Shown here: piece after piece, positions 51,725-62,038 of the stretch
How positions within the stretch are numbered: the first letter of the stretch is position 1
How the letters are laid out: each line of letters opens with the position of its first letter
Assembly (NCBI GenBank): GCA_949282275.1
Contig: CASDOO010000027.1
Coordinates: 1-64,000 of the forward strand
Direction: 5' to 3'
From: an uncultured Bacillota bacterium
GTDB lineage: Bacteria; Bacillota_I; Bacilli_A; RFN20; CAG-288
DNA: 64,000 bases
Made by a program: the position numbers and the translations under genes
The notes under the pieces: generated by a model
Told to the model about the DNA's origin: nothing
Database searches by the model: none
What the model saw: the letters and a program-made list of their open reading frames with translations, nothing else

Positions 51725-53178
51725 ACAAGGTCATCGAATTCCGGGACGTCTCCTTCAGTTACGACGGAAGGAAGGCCGTCCTCCTTGGCTGTTCCTTCCA
51801 TGTCGACCAAGGGGAACTCGTCCTCATAAGCGGCTCTTCCGGTTCGGGAAAGAGCACCATCGCCAACCTCCTCTCCGGCATCATCCCCGCCGTGGTCAAG
51901 GGCAAGACAAGGGGCGAGGTCCTTCTCTATGGCAAGGACGTCAAGGAAGAGGGCATCGGAAGCCTCTCGCGCAAGGTCGCGACGGTCCTCCAGGATGCCG
52001 ACAGCCAGATCGTCAATTCCATCGTCGAGGACGAGCTGGCCTTCGGATTGGAGAACTTCGCCGTGCCGGAAAGAGAGATGGAAGAGAGGATCGCCTCTCT
52101 TTCCCGACTCTTCGGCCTGGACATCCACAAGGACACCAAGACCCTCTCCGGCGGCCAGAAGCAGAAGCTCGTCATCGCCTCCGCCCTTGCCATGGGACAG
52201 AGGATTCTCCTCCTGGACGAGCCTTTGGCAAACCTCGACCGGACAAGCGCCATCGAACTTCTCTCCATCCTCAGGAAGATGGCAAGGGAAGGCTATTCGA
52301 TCGTCCTCATGGAACACCGGCTCGACCTCGTCCTTCCCTTCGTCGACAGGATCTATCGTCTCGACAGGGGGCGTATGGAAAGGGTGGAAGACGTCGATGC
52401 CTTCCACGCCAAGGAGAATGGCACCATCGGAAGTCCCAAGGCAAGCCTGGCGACGGGAAGGAAGATCCTCCGTTTGGAGGACGTCTCCGTCATCAAGGGG
52501 AAGAGGCTAATCCTCAAGGACGTTTCCCTCTCCCTTGCCGAAGGCGAGAAGCTTCTTCTCGTCGGCGAGAACGGCTGCGGGAAGACGACGCTCTTGAGGA
52601 CTCTTGCCAAGCTCGAGAGGTGCAGGAAGGGCCGTGTCCTCCAGGACATCGACCCGAAACTTGGCCAGCGAAAGCACGGAAACCGGAAATACTACCGCAA
52701 GGTCGGCATCATCTATCAGAATCCCAACTACCAGCTCTTCATGGACACGGTCGAGAAGGAAGTCCTTTTCGGGGCCGAAAGTCCGGAATACGCCGAGAGG
52801 ATGCTTTCCCTCTTCGACCTCCTTTCGCTCAAGGACAGGCATCCCCACTCCCTTTCCGAAGGCCAGAAGAGACGCCTTGCCATCGCCGCGGTGATGGCGA
52901 CGAAGCCCACCGTCGTCCTTCTTGACGAACCCACCGTCGGCCAGGATTCCCTCTCCCTTTCCAAGATCGTCTTTGCCCTTCTTGTCATCCACGAGGAAGA
53001 GAGGAACACGATGGTCACCATCAGTCACGATAGGCGCGTCCTTAAAAGCCTTGCCGACCGCGTCCTCTGGATCGAAAAGGGCGCGATCCGCCAAGAAGGG
53101 GACATTTCCGTCGGAAAGGCGTTCTTCGAGCAGGAAATTCCTTCGATGCAATCAAATCGATTGACGGAAGGAAGATAA
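51721..53178 (+). CDS. ECF transporter fused ATPase (EcfA-EcfA')
   Basis: 485 residues with two ABC ATPase domains: first Walker A SGSSGSGKST, signature LSGGQKQK, LLDEPLANLD; second Walker A VGENGCGKTT, signature LSEGQKRR, LLDEPTVGQD. EcfA and EcfA' are commonly two genes; here one polypeptide serves both. Start overlaps the EcfT stop. Powers the S/T import unit. Confidence 0.9.
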   Translation: MNKVIEFRDVSFSYDGRKAVLLGCSFHVDQGELVLISGSSGSGKSTIANLLSGIIPAVVKGKTRGEVLLYGKDVKEEGIGSLSRKVATVLQDADSQIVNSIVEDELAFGLENFAVPEREMEERIASLSRLFGLDIHKDTKTLSGGQKQKLVIASALAMGQRILLLDEPLANLDRTSAIELLSILRKMAREGYSIVLMEHRLDLVLPFVDRIYRLDRGRMERVEDVDAFHAKENGTIGSPKASLATGRKILRLEDVSVIKGKRLILKDVSLSLAEGEKLLLVGENGCGKTTLLRTLAKLERCRKGRVLQDIDPKLGQRKHGNRKYYRKVGIIYQNPNYQLFMDTVEKEVLFGAESPEYAERMLSLFDLLSLKDRHPHSLSEGQKRRLAIAAVMATKPTVVLLDEPTVGQDSLSLSKIVFALLVIHEEERNTMVTISHDRRVLKSLADRVLWIEKGAIRQEGDISVGKAFFEQEIPSMQSNRLTEGR

Positions 53179-53231
53179 GTCTTTAAACTTTCAAAGGCTG
53201 TTTTCGATTACCACAAGGAGGTAATTTGCAT

Positions 53232-55478
53232 ATGAGAGAAGAATGGAAGGGATTCGTCCCGGGACACTACGAGGAAGAAATCGACGTCCGGGACTTCATC
53301 CAGAAGAACTACACGCCCTATGATGGCGATGAGTCCTTCCTCGAGGGACCGACTCAGGCCACCGACAGGCTTTGGGGCCATCTCCAGGAGCTCCAGAAGG
53401 AAGAGAGGGCCAAGGGCGGCGTCCTCGACATGGAAGAGCATGTCGTCTCCAGCATCAATGCCTATGGACCGGCCTACCTCTCCCCCGAAGGCGCGGGCGA
53501 CGAGAAGGTCGTCGGACTCCAGACCGACAAGCCCCTCAAGAGGGCCTTCATGCCCTATGGCGGCATCAAGATGGCCGAGGAGAGCTTGACCACCTACGGC
53601 TACACGCCCGATCCGGAACTCCACAAGATCTTCAACGACTACCACAAGACCCACAACCAGGGTGTCTTCGATGTCTACACCCCCGAGATGCGCAAGGCCA
53701 GGCATAGCCACATCATCACCGGCCTTCCCGACACCTATGGCAGAGGAAGGATCGTCGGCGACTATCGCCGTGTTGCCCTCTATGGCATCGACTACCTCAT
53801 CGAGAAGAAGAAGGAAGACTTCGCCAACACCGGCGATGGCACGATGACCGACGACGTCATCCGCCAGAGGGAGGAAATCTCCGACCAGGTCAAGTCCCTC
53901 CTTGCCATGAAGAAGCTTGCCGAGAGCTATGGCTTCGACATTTCCAAGCCCGCCAAGAACGCCAGGGAAGCCTTCCAGTGGCTCTACTTCGGCTATCTTG
54001 CCGCCATCAAGACGCAGAACGGCGCCGCCATGTCCGTCGGCCGCATTTCCACCTTCCTGGACATCTACATCGAAAGGGACCTCAAGAACGGCACCCTGAC
54101 GGAGAAGGAGGCCCAGGAGCTTGTCGACCATCTCGTCATGAAGTTCCGCATGGTCAAGTTCGCCCGCATTCCTTCCTACAACCAGCTCTTCTCCGGCGAT
54201 CCCGTCTGGGCGACCCTCGAGCTTGCTGGCATGGGCATGGACGGAAGGAGCATGGTCACCAAGAACGACTTCCGTTTCCTCCACACCCTCGAGAACATGG
54301 GACCTTCCCCCGAGCCGAACCTCACCGTCCTCTATTCGCCTAGGCTTGGCATCAACTTCAAGCGCTATGCTTCCCGCATCTCTATCGAGACCTCTTCCAT
54401 CCAGTACGAGAACGACGAGGTCATGCGTCCGGTCTGGAAGGACGACTACTCCATCTGCTGCTGCGTCTCCGCTACCGAGACCGGCAAGGAAATGCAGTTC
54501 TTCGGCGCCAGGGCAAATCTTGCCAAGTGCCTTCTTTACGCCATCAACGGCGGCAAGGACGAGATGCTCAAGACCCAGGTCGGCCCCGAGCTTGCCCCGA
54601 TCACGAGCGAATACCTCGACTACGACGAGGTCGTCCACAAGTTCGATCTCATGATGGACTGGCTTGCCAAGCTCTACGTCAACGTCCTCAACGCCATCCA
54701 CTACATGCACGACAAGTACTACTATGAGGCTGCCGAGATGGCCCTCATCGATACCGACGTCCGCCGCACCTTCGCGACCGGCATCGCCGGCTTCAGCCAC
54801 GTCGTCGATTCCCTTTCCGCCATCAAGTATGCCAAGGTCAAGGCCATCCGCGATGAGGACGGCATCGTCACCGACTTCGAGATCGAGGGCGACTTCCCCC
54901 GTTACGGAAACGACGACGAGCGTGCCGACTCCATCGCCGTCGACCTTCTCAAGACCTTCATGAAGAAGATCCGCAAGCACCACACCTATCGCAATTCCGA
55001 GGCCACGACCTCCATCCTCACCATCACCTCCAACGTTGTCTACGGAAAGGCTACGGGTGCCCTGCCCGACGGCAGAAAGGCCAAGGAGCCCTTCGCTCCG
55101 GGTGCCAACCCCGCCTATGGTGCCGAGAAGAACGGCCTCCTTGCTTCCCTCAACTCCGTCGCCAAGCTTCCCTATGAGTATGCCCTCGACGGCATCTCCA
55201 ACACGCAGACCATCAATCCGGGTGCCCTCGGCCACGATGTCAATGAGCGCGTCACCAACCTCGTCAACGTCCTCGACGGCTACTTCACCAACGGCGGCCA
55301 TCACCTCAACGTCAACGTCTTCGGCAGGGAGAAGCTCATCGACTGCATGGAGCATCCCGAGAAGCCCGAATACGCCAACTTCACCATCCGTGTCTCCGGC
55401 TATGCGGTCAAGTTCATCGACCTGACCAGGGAGCAGCAGCTGGACGTCATCTCCAGGACCTGCCACAGCGAGCTTTGA
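53232..55478 (+). CDS. pflB: Pyruvate formate-lyase
   Basis: 748 residues. Active-site cysteines in [14 protein letters not shown], and the glycyl radical site RVSGYAVKF near the C-terminus. Converts pyruvate and CoA to acetyl-CoA and formate, anaerobic only. Start ATG after AAGGAGG with a ten-base gap; an in-frame TTG two codons upstream is less likely. Activated by the product of the overlapping next gene. Confidence 0.96.
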   Translation: MREEWKGFVPGHYEEEIDVRDFIQKNYTPYDGDESFLEGPTQATDRLWGHLQELQKEERAKGGVLDMEEHVVSSINAYGPAYLSPEGAGDEKVVGLQTDKPLKRAFMPYGGIKMAEESLTTYGYTPDPELHKIFNDYHKTHNQGVFDVYTPEMRKARHSHIITGLPDTYGRGRIVGDYRRVALYGIDYLIEKKKEDFANTGDGTMTDDVIRQREEISDQVKSLLAMKKLAESYGFDISKPAKNAREAFQWLYFGYLAAIKTQNGAAMSVGRISTFLDIYIERDLKNGTLTEKEAQELVDHLVMKFRMVKFARIPSYNQLFSGDPVWATLELAGMGMDGRSMVTKNDFRFLHTLENMGPSPEPNLTVLYSPRLGINFKRYASRISIETSSIQYENDEVMRPVWKDDYSICCCVSATETGKEMQFFGARANLAKCLLYAINGGKDEMLKTQVGPELAPITSEYLDYDEVVHKFDLMMDWLAKLYVNVLNAIHYMHDKYYYEAAEMALIDTDVRRTFATGIAGFSHVVDSLSAIKYAKVKAIRDEDGIVTDFEIEGDFPRYGNDDERADSIAVDLLKTFMKKIRKHHTYRNSEATTSILTITSNVVYGKATGALPDGRKAKEPFAPGANPAYGAEKNGLLASLNSVAKLPYEYALDGISNTQTINPGALGHDVNERVTNLVNVLDGYFTNGGHHLNVNVFGREKLIDCMEHPEKPEYANFTIRVSGYAVKFIDLTREQQLDVISRTCHSEL

Positions 55479-56203
55479 TCCAAGGCAAGATACAATCCAT
55501 CGAGACGTTCGGGTCGGTCGACGGCCCGGGCGTCCGATTCGTCCTCTTCCTTTCCACCTGCCCCTTCCGCTGCCTGTACTGCCACAATCCGGAGACGTGG
55601 ACGGACAAGGACAGCACCCTGATGGACGTGGACGCTGTCTTCAGGAAGGCGATGCGCTACCGTTCCTATTGGGGAAAGGACGGCGGCATCACCGTCAGCG
55701 GCGGCGAACCGCTCAACCAGATCGACTTCCTCATCGAGCTCTTCGAGCGCTTCCATGAGGCGGGCGTCTCCACCTGCATCGATACCTCCCTTGCCCCCTT
55801 CACCAAGGAAGGCGAGTGGTTTGCGAAGTTCGAGAAGCTGATGTCCCTTACCGACATCCTCCTTGTCGACATCAAGGAAATCGACGCGAAGAAGCACGTC
55901 CTCCTGACCGGAAAGACCAATCGCATGGTCCTTGAGGGCCTGGAATACCTCTCCGCGATCCACAAGAAAGTCTGGATAAGGCATGTCCTCGTCCCGGGCT
56001 ATACCGATTTCGACGAGGATCTTATCCGACTTCGCGCCTTCATCGACACGTTGGACAATGTAGAGCGCGTCGAGGTCCTTCCCTATCACGACTTGGCCAA
56101 GCCCAAGTACGAGAAGCTCGGAATCGACTACGTCCTAAAGGACGTCCTCCCCCCGAGCAAGGAAAGGATCGACAACGCCAGAAGGATCCTGAAGGCGTTC
56201 TAA
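55475..56203 (+). CDS. pflA: Pyruvate formate-lyase activating enzyme
   Basis: 242 residues. Radical SAM cluster motif [10 protein letters not shown] (CxxxCxxC), [11 protein letters not shown], and the family start [20 protein letters not shown]. Generates the glycyl radical on PflB. The start appears to be TTG at 55475 overlapping the pflB TGA (TTGA), with a poor ribosome site, so translation is likely coupled to pflB. Confidence 0.95.
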   Translation: MIQGKIQSIETFGSVDGPGVRFVLFLSTCPFRCLYCHNPETWTDKDSTLMDVDAVFRKAMRYRSYWGKDGGITVSGGEPLNQIDFLIELFERFHEAGVSTCIDTSLAPFTKEGEWFAKFEKLMSLTDILLVDIKEIDAKKHVLLTGKTNRMVLEGLEYLSAIHKKVWIRHVLVPGYTDFDEDLIRLRAFIDTLDNVERVEVLPYHDLAKPKYEKLGIDYVLKDVLPPSKERIDNARRILKAF

Positions 56204-56213
56204 AGACAAGAAA

Positions 56214-56253
56214 AAAGCCATCTTCCTCTGAATAACAGGGAGATGGCTTTTAT
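56214..56253. terminator. Bidirectional terminator between pflA and the lipoprotein gene
   Basis: AAAGCCATCTTCC pairs with GGGAGATGGCTTT around a ~10-nt loop; T runs lie on both outer sides, so it can serve both convergent genes. Confidence 0.85.
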
Positions 56254-56262
56254 TGTGTTTTC

Positions 56263-57342
56263 TTATTCCTTTTCGATGTCCGGCAGGAAGGAATAGCCTT
56301 GGAAGGCTGTTTCCTCCTTCTCGGGGATGGAAAGGGAGATCGACTTGCTGTCCTTCTGGAACGTGCCGTCCTTGGAACGGAGGTAGGTCGTCTCCATGAC
56401 CTGCTCGACATCGTTGAAGTAGACGATTTCCCCCAGGATAAGGATGGGAACGTCCAGGCGTGTCGTGTAGGTCGAGGACAATAGGTCGAGGTTCCTGTCG
56501 AGATGGAAGACCAGGTCGCAGCCATGGACATGGAGCTCGTCATAGAGGTTTGCCACCTGGCTGAAGAGCTTGGCATAGTAGCGGTTTCCCTTCTGCTCGT
56601 CCAAGGAAAGCGTGATCGTGAAGGTGCCGTCCTCGTTTTCGAGAAGGTCGCCATCGATGACCGTATCCGCATCGACGTCGAAGAGGGTCGACCCGGTGCG
56701 TTGTCTCTTCCTTTCGTCCGGACAGAGGTCGTATTCCTTTCTCGTGTCGGAGAGGAAGGTTTCCTTTTGGCTTTTCTCGTCCTCGAGGACATAGTATCCC
56801 CTGTGGAAGAGCATGCCGAAGGTCTCCAGGAAGCCGTCGTAGTCGAAGGTGGCCATTTCCGCCGTCTGGAAGTCCTCTGCCGTGCTTCCCTGATAGACAT
56901 GACAGGATCCGGAAAAGTCGTCATAGCCCCTTAGGGCCCGCTTGATGACGATTCCGCCATCAACAAGGCCCTCGACGAAGCTCTTTTCCGGCGTGTAGTA
57001 GGTCGCCATCTTCATGTCGATGTCGTAGGGGATTCCGACGAAGGTGGCGCCAAAGCGGCTATGGGAGACGGAAAGGGAATAAGGGCTTTCGTCCTGTCGA
57101 AGCAGGGCGTGGAGAGCGACCTGGTAGGCTTTCGGGCCATCGAATTCCTTTTCCACGACGCCTTTCTGCAAGGCCGTCCGGATTTTCCTCTTTGTCTCGG
57201 CCGTCTCCAAAAGGCCTTCGTCCTCGTCCTCGATGGGAACGAAGGGTGTCGTCGTGGTGGAAGGAAGCAAGGAAGAAGAACTCTCCTGTGAGCAGGAAGC
57301 GACAAGGAAGAGAAGGGGAAGAATCAGGAAACGCCCGTTCAT
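56263..57342 (-). CDS. Putative lipoprotein, unknown function
   Basis: 359 residues. Signal MNGRFLILPLLFLVASC with lipobox LVASC, then a Ser/Thr-rich linker. The rest is acidic with no domain I recognise (TYYTPEKSFVEGLVDGG, LHVHGCDLVFHLDRN). I chose the ATG giving a normal signal peptide; another ATG three codons upstream is possible, and the longer open frame adds a Phe/Cys-rich stretch unlikely to be real. Stands alone between two terminator-bounded units. Confidence 0.75.
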   Translation of the reverse strand: MNGRFLILPLLFLVASCSQESSSSLLPSTTTTPFVPIEDEDEGLLETAETKRKIRTALQKGVVEKEFDGPKAYQVALHALLRQDESPYSLSVSHSRFGATFVGIPYDIDMKMATYYTPEKSFVEGLVDGGIVIKRALRGYDDFSGSCHVYQGSTAEDFQTAEMATFDYDGFLETFGMLFHRGYYVLEDEKSQKETFLSDTRKEYDLCPDERKRQRTGSTLFDVDADTVIDGDLLENEDGTFTITLSLDEQKGNRYYAKLFSQVANLYDELHVHGCDLVFHLDRNLDLLSSTYTTRLDVPILILGEIVYFNDVEQVMETTYLRSKDGTFQKDSKSISLSIPEKEETAFQGYSFLPDIEKE

Positions 57343-57588
57343 GCCTTCCATTTTCCGACAAACGATTGGAAATAGCCATAGGAAACAGATGAAAAAGGCA
57401 AGAATGCAAACAAATGGGAATGAAATGCCCATGCCAAAAGAGGGGATTTCTACACAAGAAGGAAACACGTCGCGGAAAGCGCGAAAGAAAGGATATGGAC
57501 GAATCGCCGTGACCGCTTCGCAAGCAAATGCGGAAAGAAGATTCTTTCGATTCGCTTGGAACCGGTGATGCTATCTTCCCGGCAAACT

Positions 57589-58140
57589 TCAGCGCGCGGA
57601 CTTTCTTTTGCTTTCCTGAAGAATCTCTTCGAAGAAAAGGAGGAATTCGGTGACGGAACGATGAGAAAGACGTGCCTTGAGTTCATTCTCGTCTAGCGTG
57701 AAGGTTGGATTCTTGGCAAGGAAACGGAGGACTCCCATAAGGAAGACATGATCCAGGATCAAGGCCGTTCTCTCTTTTGGCTCGAGGTTTTCGATTCTTC
57801 GAAGGAACTTTTTCTCGATGTTCTTCTCGAAAAGATAGACAAGGGATTCCTGTTCGAACATTTGACGGATCACGGAGCTCTGGCTGACGATTTCGTTGAT
57901 TCCTTGGTGAATGTTGTCTTCTGGGGTGTCTTGACTTTGGAATCGTCTAAGAAATCCAAGGATCGATTGGGAGAGCCCTTTTTCCAGGAAGTCCTCCTTG
58001 TCTCGATAATGGTAATAGAACGTTTCCCGTGGAAACCCGGCACGATCGCAGATGTCCTTCACGGTAATTCTGTCGATGTCCTCTTTGACCATCAGTTCCT
58101 GAAGGGCCTTGGAAAAAAATTCTTTTGCGTTTTTGTTCAT
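57589..58140 (-). CDS. TetR family transcriptional regulator
   Basis: 183 residues. Helix-turn-helix ITVKDICDRAGFPRETFYYHYRDKEDFL (about 25-52) is diagnostic. Divergent from the ABC pair, whose promoter region carries a palindromic operator candidate; a self- and ABC-controlling role is the simplest reading. The C-terminal ligand domain is not informative. Confidence 0.88.
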   Translation of the reverse strand: MNKNAKEFFSKALQELMVKEDIDRITVKDICDRAGFPRETFYYHYRDKEDFLEKGLSQSILGFLRRFQSQDTPEDNIHQGINEIVSQSSVIRQMFEQESLVYLFEKNIEKKFLRRIENLEPKERTALILDHVFLMGVLRFLAKNPTFTLDENELKARLSHRSVTEFLLFFEEILQESKRKSAR

Positions 58141-58155
58141 GCCTTGATTTTAGTA

Positions 58156-58190
58156 TGAACCTGACAAAACAGCAAGAAATGTTTGGTTCA
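58156..58190. promoter_or_regulatory. Inverted repeat near the TetR start
   Basis: TGAACC (58156-58161) and GGTTCA (58185-58190) in the divergent intergenic region, 16 bases from the TetR start codon; weaker operator candidate. Confidence 0.35.
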
Positions 58191-58265
58191 GATCATGCTT
58201 TCGGGTTTTGCATCTAGAATAGTACTGATGATAAATCGTTCAGGAAAGAAAAAGCAAAGAAACTC

Positions 58266-58285
58266 AAAATCGATTTGTCGATTTT
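58266..58285. promoter_or_regulatory. Operator candidate for the TetR/ABC divergent pair
   Basis: Perfect AAAATCGA-TTTG-TCGATTTT palindrome 42 bases before the ABC start, where a TetR dimer would block transcription. Confidence 0.6.
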
Positions 58286-58326
58286 CCTCGATCGATGTTG
58301 GATGACATATAAGGAAAGAGACTGGA

Positions 58327-60543
58327 ATGATTTCCATAACCGATTTGAAAAAGAACTACGACACTAAAATGTTCTCACTTGAAATCGAGAAGGTGGTTTT
58401 TCCGGATTCCGGTCTCTTTCTTCTTGTTGGTCCATCCGGATGCGGAAAGACGACTTTATTGGATTTGATCTCTGGTCTGACTCTTCCGGATTCCGGAACC
58501 ATTCTTTTCGACGGCAAGGAAACTCGTTATGACACCTTGTTCTACAGAAATGTTTTGACCTATGTGCAAGTGGAGAACAATGTCTTCAATGGCTTGACTG
58601 TCCGGCAGAATCTGTTTATGGCCTCTTCCGATCGGGAACGGGCAACGGAAATAGGCGAATCTTTTGGGTTGGATCCTTCCGCAAAAGCTTCCTGCCTTTC
58701 CAAAGGTGAAAGCGAACGGTTGGCTTTGGCCTGTGGAATACTCAAAGATACGCCGATCCTTCTTGTCGATGAGCCGACTGCCAACCTTGATGAGGAGACC
58801 AGTGTTGTCGTTCTTCGAATCCTCAAGGAATTTTCAAGGAATCATCTCGTCATCGTCGCCACGCATGACCTTGATCTTTTCGAGAACATGGCAGACGGCA
58901 GGCTGTCCCTTTCCAAAGGAAGGCTGATTCAAGAGAGTTTCGATAAGAAAGTAGTGGAAGGGAAAGCGCATTTCGAAAAGGATCATGGGAAACCTATCAA
59001 AAGTCCTCTTCTGTCTCTTGGTCTCCATAAGGCCTTCTCCGGCAAGATTGCCTACTTCTCGACGACCATTCTTCTTTTTCTTGCCTTCTTTTCCTGTTTC
59101 TTGGGTTCCAATTTCTACGGATTCGACCAATGGGCCAGTCTTTCCTTGGCTTTGGAGGACAAGGAGATCTATGTCTGTCGAATCGATGAGGAAAGTCTTT
59201 CTCCTGCTGAAGAAAGTCTCGCTCCTTGCCTTGCTGTGCAGAACAGCGAAAGCGGAAAATACGCCATCTATCTGGATAAGGATATTCAGCCTTTCTTCAA
59301 AGAGCCTTTGGTCTTTCCGGACGATGTGGACAATGACGAGGCCATTCCTCTTCTGATCGATTCCTCCGTTCGGTCGGAAATCGATGCCAAAGAAGGTCTT
59401 TCTTCCGAGATCGGCAATGCTTTTCCTCTTGAATCCGGGGACTTGGATTTTGTCATTGCTGGTTATTTCGACTCTGGAAATGTCTCCTCCTTTCCGATGG
59501 CAATTGCATCCTCAAAAGCCTATCGGGAATATGTGAATGAGAATGTCTCTCTCTTTGGGACGGATCGACTTGCCGAGACGCTCAATCGTTTCTATGATGG
59601 CATCGGGATTGATGAAAGGGAAAGGGATACCTACTTCTCGACGCTTTTCAAGGATTGTGCCAGTCATTCCTTCTTCCCTAGCAAAGAAGAGGCGGAAGCC
59701 AACTATCGTGAAAATGGCGGAAGTAGTTATTACCTTCTTGGCCGTTTGCCGGAAAGCGAGGACGAAATTGTCGTCAATAACGGTTGCGTGGAAGAGTATT
59801 TCTTCGGGGCGGAGAAAGAATTGGGAGAAGACTTTTTGAAGGAAGAGGGCGAGGCAAACCTCGTCATCGATTTCATGACGCCGGAAAACGCCTATTGCAA
59901 GACTATGACTCATGCTTTCAAAATCGTCGGTTGCTACGGGGTCGTCGACGGTCAACCCAATATGCCTCTTCCGTGCCTTGTTCAGGACAATGTCCTGGAA
60001 TCGCTTGGCAACGAACTTGTTTCCCTGCGGGCAGGATTTCCCGATGCCAGTTTTTCCTCCGCCTATCTTCAGGAAAACGGGGAAGAGGTGCTCGATGGGA
60101 AAATCGATATCCTTGGGTTAGGCATCCAAAATGTCTTCCCCTTCATCCAAGGGCAGGCAAGAACCATGTGGGTCGCCATATCCCTGTCCCTGTTTGCCGT
60201 TGCCATTCTGATTGCCCTTCTCTATCTCATCACCATCCAGAAGGAACTTGCCAAGGAGAATATCCTGCTTGTCCTGTGGGGCTTCCGGAAAGAGGATCGA
60301 CTTCTTCTCTATCTTTGCTCCATTCTGGCGATTCTCCTTCCGCCTTTTCTTCTTGCCTTGGTCCTGTCTCCTTCCCTCTTCCATCCCATCGTCCATGCGA
60401 TTTATTCCGCCTTCCCGGGAACGCTTGTCTTCTCTTATGGTTATGGTTTCCTATCCCTTGTTCTCTCCCTTGTACTTCTTGTCCTTCTCTTCCTTCTTCC
60501 CCTTCTGGTGACGAAAGGAAAGAAACATGGTCGTTCGAATTGA
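58327..60543 (+). CDS. ABC ATPase fused to FtsX-like permease (1)
   Basis: 738 residues. N-terminal ATPase (1-210): Walker A GPSGCGKTT, signature LSKGESERL (degenerate), Walker B ILLVDEPTANLD, ATHD. Then one membrane helix (about 240-262), a large extracytoplasmic domain (270-610) and three helices (615-735), i.e. the MacB-type topology. Such transporters act as mechanotransmitters for export, signalling or antimicrobial peptide resistance. It overlaps the next gene by 17 bases. TetR control is likely from the divergent gene. Confidence 0.87.
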   Translation: MISITDLKKNYDTKMFSLEIEKVVFPDSGLFLLVGPSGCGKTTLLDLISGLTLPDSGTILFDGKETRYDTLFYRNVLTYVQVENNVFNGLTVRQNLFMASSDRERATEIGESFGLDPSAKASCLSKGESERLALACGILKDTPILLVDEPTANLDEETSVVVLRILKEFSRNHLVIVATHDLDLFENMADGRLSLSKGRLIQESFDKKVVEGKAHFEKDHGKPIKSPLLSLGLHKAFSGKIAYFSTTILLFLAFFSCFLGSNFYGFDQWASLSLALEDKEIYVCRIDEESLSPAEESLAPCLAVQNSESGKYAIYLDKDIQPFFKEPLVFPDDVDNDEAIPLLIDSSVRSEIDAKEGLSSEIGNAFPLESGDLDFVIAGYFDSGNVSSFPMAIASSKAYREYVNENVSLFGTDRLAETLNRFYDGIGIDERERDTYFSTLFKDCASHSFFPSKEEAEANYRENGGSSYYLLGRLPESEDEIVVNNGCVEEYFFGAEKELGEDFLKEEGEANLVIDFMTPENAYCKTMTHAFKIVGCYGVVDGQPNMPLPCLVQDNVLESLGNELVSLRAGFPDASFSSAYLQENGEEVLDGKIDILGLGIQNVFPFIQGQARTMWVAISLSLFAVAILIALLYLITIQKELAKENILLVLWGFRKEDRLLLYLCSILAILLPPFLLALVLSPSLFHPIVHAIYSAFPGTLVFSYGYGFLSLVLSLVLLVLLFLLPLLVTKGKKHGRSN

Positions 60544-61837
60544 GAAACTCCAGAAGTCGTTTCCGGAAAACGGACACGACCGTCTTGTCCTGAAGGGAAT
60601 TGACTATCGCTTCGTTCCCGGCCGGCTTTATGTCCTGAAAGGGCGAAGCGGATGCGGAAAAAGCACGCTCTTCAGCTTGATTGGTCTTCTGGACAAGCCG
60701 TCTTCCGGTACGATTCTTTTCGATGGCCGAGACATTCAAGCCATGTCGGACAAGGAACGTGAGGAATTTCGACAAAAGAATATTTCCTTTTTGACGCAAG
60801 ATGAAAACGACATTCCAGAGTGGAGCGTCATTGACAATCTTCATCTTGTTTCGAAGGATGATGAAAGAATCGAAAGGACGATTTCCAGGCTTGGCCTTGC
60901 CGACAAGAAAAAGCAAAATGCAGAAAACCTTTCGCAGGGAGAGAAAATCCGCCTTGCCATGGCCCGTATCCTTCTGGAAGACAAGAACCTTCTTCTCCTG
61001 GACGAGCCGACGGCGAATCTCGATGAAACGAATGCAAAGATTCTTTTCGGGATTCTGTGCGAGCTTTCCAAAACAAGGATCGTCATCGTCATCTCCCACG
61101 ACTACCAGGAGGAATGGCATCTTCCAGACTTAGTCCTTCTCCATCTGCGGCATGGAAAGATAGTCGAGGACACGCCGCCAGAAGAGGACACGCCGAGTGC
61201 GGATTCCGGCCGTCTTCTGCGACTTCCGAAAAGGGCCTATCTGTCTCTTTCGCTTCTGACAATCCGGAAAAGCGTTTTTCGCACGACGTTGGCCTTCCTT
61301 CTCCTTTCTTTGTTTTCCTTAGTCGTCTTTCTCTTCGCCTCTCTTCTTTCGTTTGATCCAAGTCCCTTTCTTGACCAGGGAGAATTCCTATCCCCAAATG
61401 ACATCAATGCCCTGTCTTTCCTGAACGACATGGCCTATCTCATCTGGCTGATTCTTTTGGCAGGCGTTCTTTTCTTCGTGCTGACGCTTTTTCTGCTTTC
61501 TTATGCCTATGGAAGGGAGGAGAGGAAGCGGATGTGTCTTTTGCGGCTGATTGGCTTTTCCGAAAGGGAAAACTTTCTTCTTTCTTCCATCCCGCTCCTT
61601 CTTGTTGCCTTTTCGAGTGCTGTTGTCGGACTGATTCTTTATTTCTCCCTCCATGGCATGCTGGAAAGCCTGGTTGCCAAAGCCTTTGCCTCGGAGGCTT
61701 TTCCTTTCCTTCCGATGACGCCTTTCCTTGCCCTTCCTTTTTTGCTCCTTCCCCTCTTCGCCTTGCTATTTGCCTTCCTGAAAACGCACGCCATCGGAAG
61801 AAAACTCGCCGATCAAATCAAACAGGCAAAGGAATAA
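60527..61837 (+). CDS. ABC ATPase fused to FtsX-like permease (2, short)
   Basis: 436 residues. ATPase domain: Walker A GRSGCGKST, signature LSQGEKIRL, Walker B LLLLDEPTANLDE, ISHD. The membrane part has four helices (about 245-270, 300-325, 340-365, 395-420) but only a ~35-residue extracytoplasmic loop, unlike its partner. The pair probably forms a heterodimer. Start lies inside the end of the upstream gene. Confidence 0.85.
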   Translation: MVVRIEKLQKSFPENGHDRLVLKGIDYRFVPGRLYVLKGRSGCGKSTLFSLIGLLDKPSSGTILFDGRDIQAMSDKEREEFRQKNISFLTQDENDIPEWSVIDNLHLVSKDDERIERTISRLGLADKKKQNAENLSQGEKIRLAMARILLEDKNLLLLDEPTANLDETNAKILFGILCELSKTRIVIVISHDYQEEWHLPDLVLLHLRHGKIVEDTPPEEDTPSADSGRLLRLPKRAYLSLSLLTIRKSVFRTTLAFLLLSLFSLVVFLFASLLSFDPSPFLDQGEFLSPNDINALSFLNDMAYLIWLILLAGVLFFVLTLFLLSYAYGREERKRMCLLRLIGFSERENFLLSSIPLLLVAFSSAVVGLILYFSLHGMLESLVAKAFASEAFPFLPMTPFLALPFLLLPLFALLFAFLKTHAIGRKLADQIKQAKE

Positions 61838-62038
61838 ACTGGGAGGATTAGCGACGCTTTTCCATCTCCATGCCTGAGAATTCGTGTCGATTAGTCAAAT
61901 GCACCACATCGAAATTCTCCATCTTGTTTTCTCAGTCCTCGATAAAGAAACACCGGCATTCCGACATACAAATCCTTAGGCCACTTTCTGTGTTTGGGCT
62001 ATAATTAAGTAGATGAATTATTCGAAGGAGGTTTTTTC
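61838..62038 (+). promoter_or_regulatory. Intergenic region with -10 box of the last lipoprotein gene
   Basis: TATAAT at 62000-62005 lies 33 bases before the start codon; no good -35. No other feature seen. Confidence 0.4.

Noticed and set aside
53208-55466. 752-codon minus-strand frame opposite pflB
   Set aside because: Pure antisense shadow caused by high GC codon bias in pflB.
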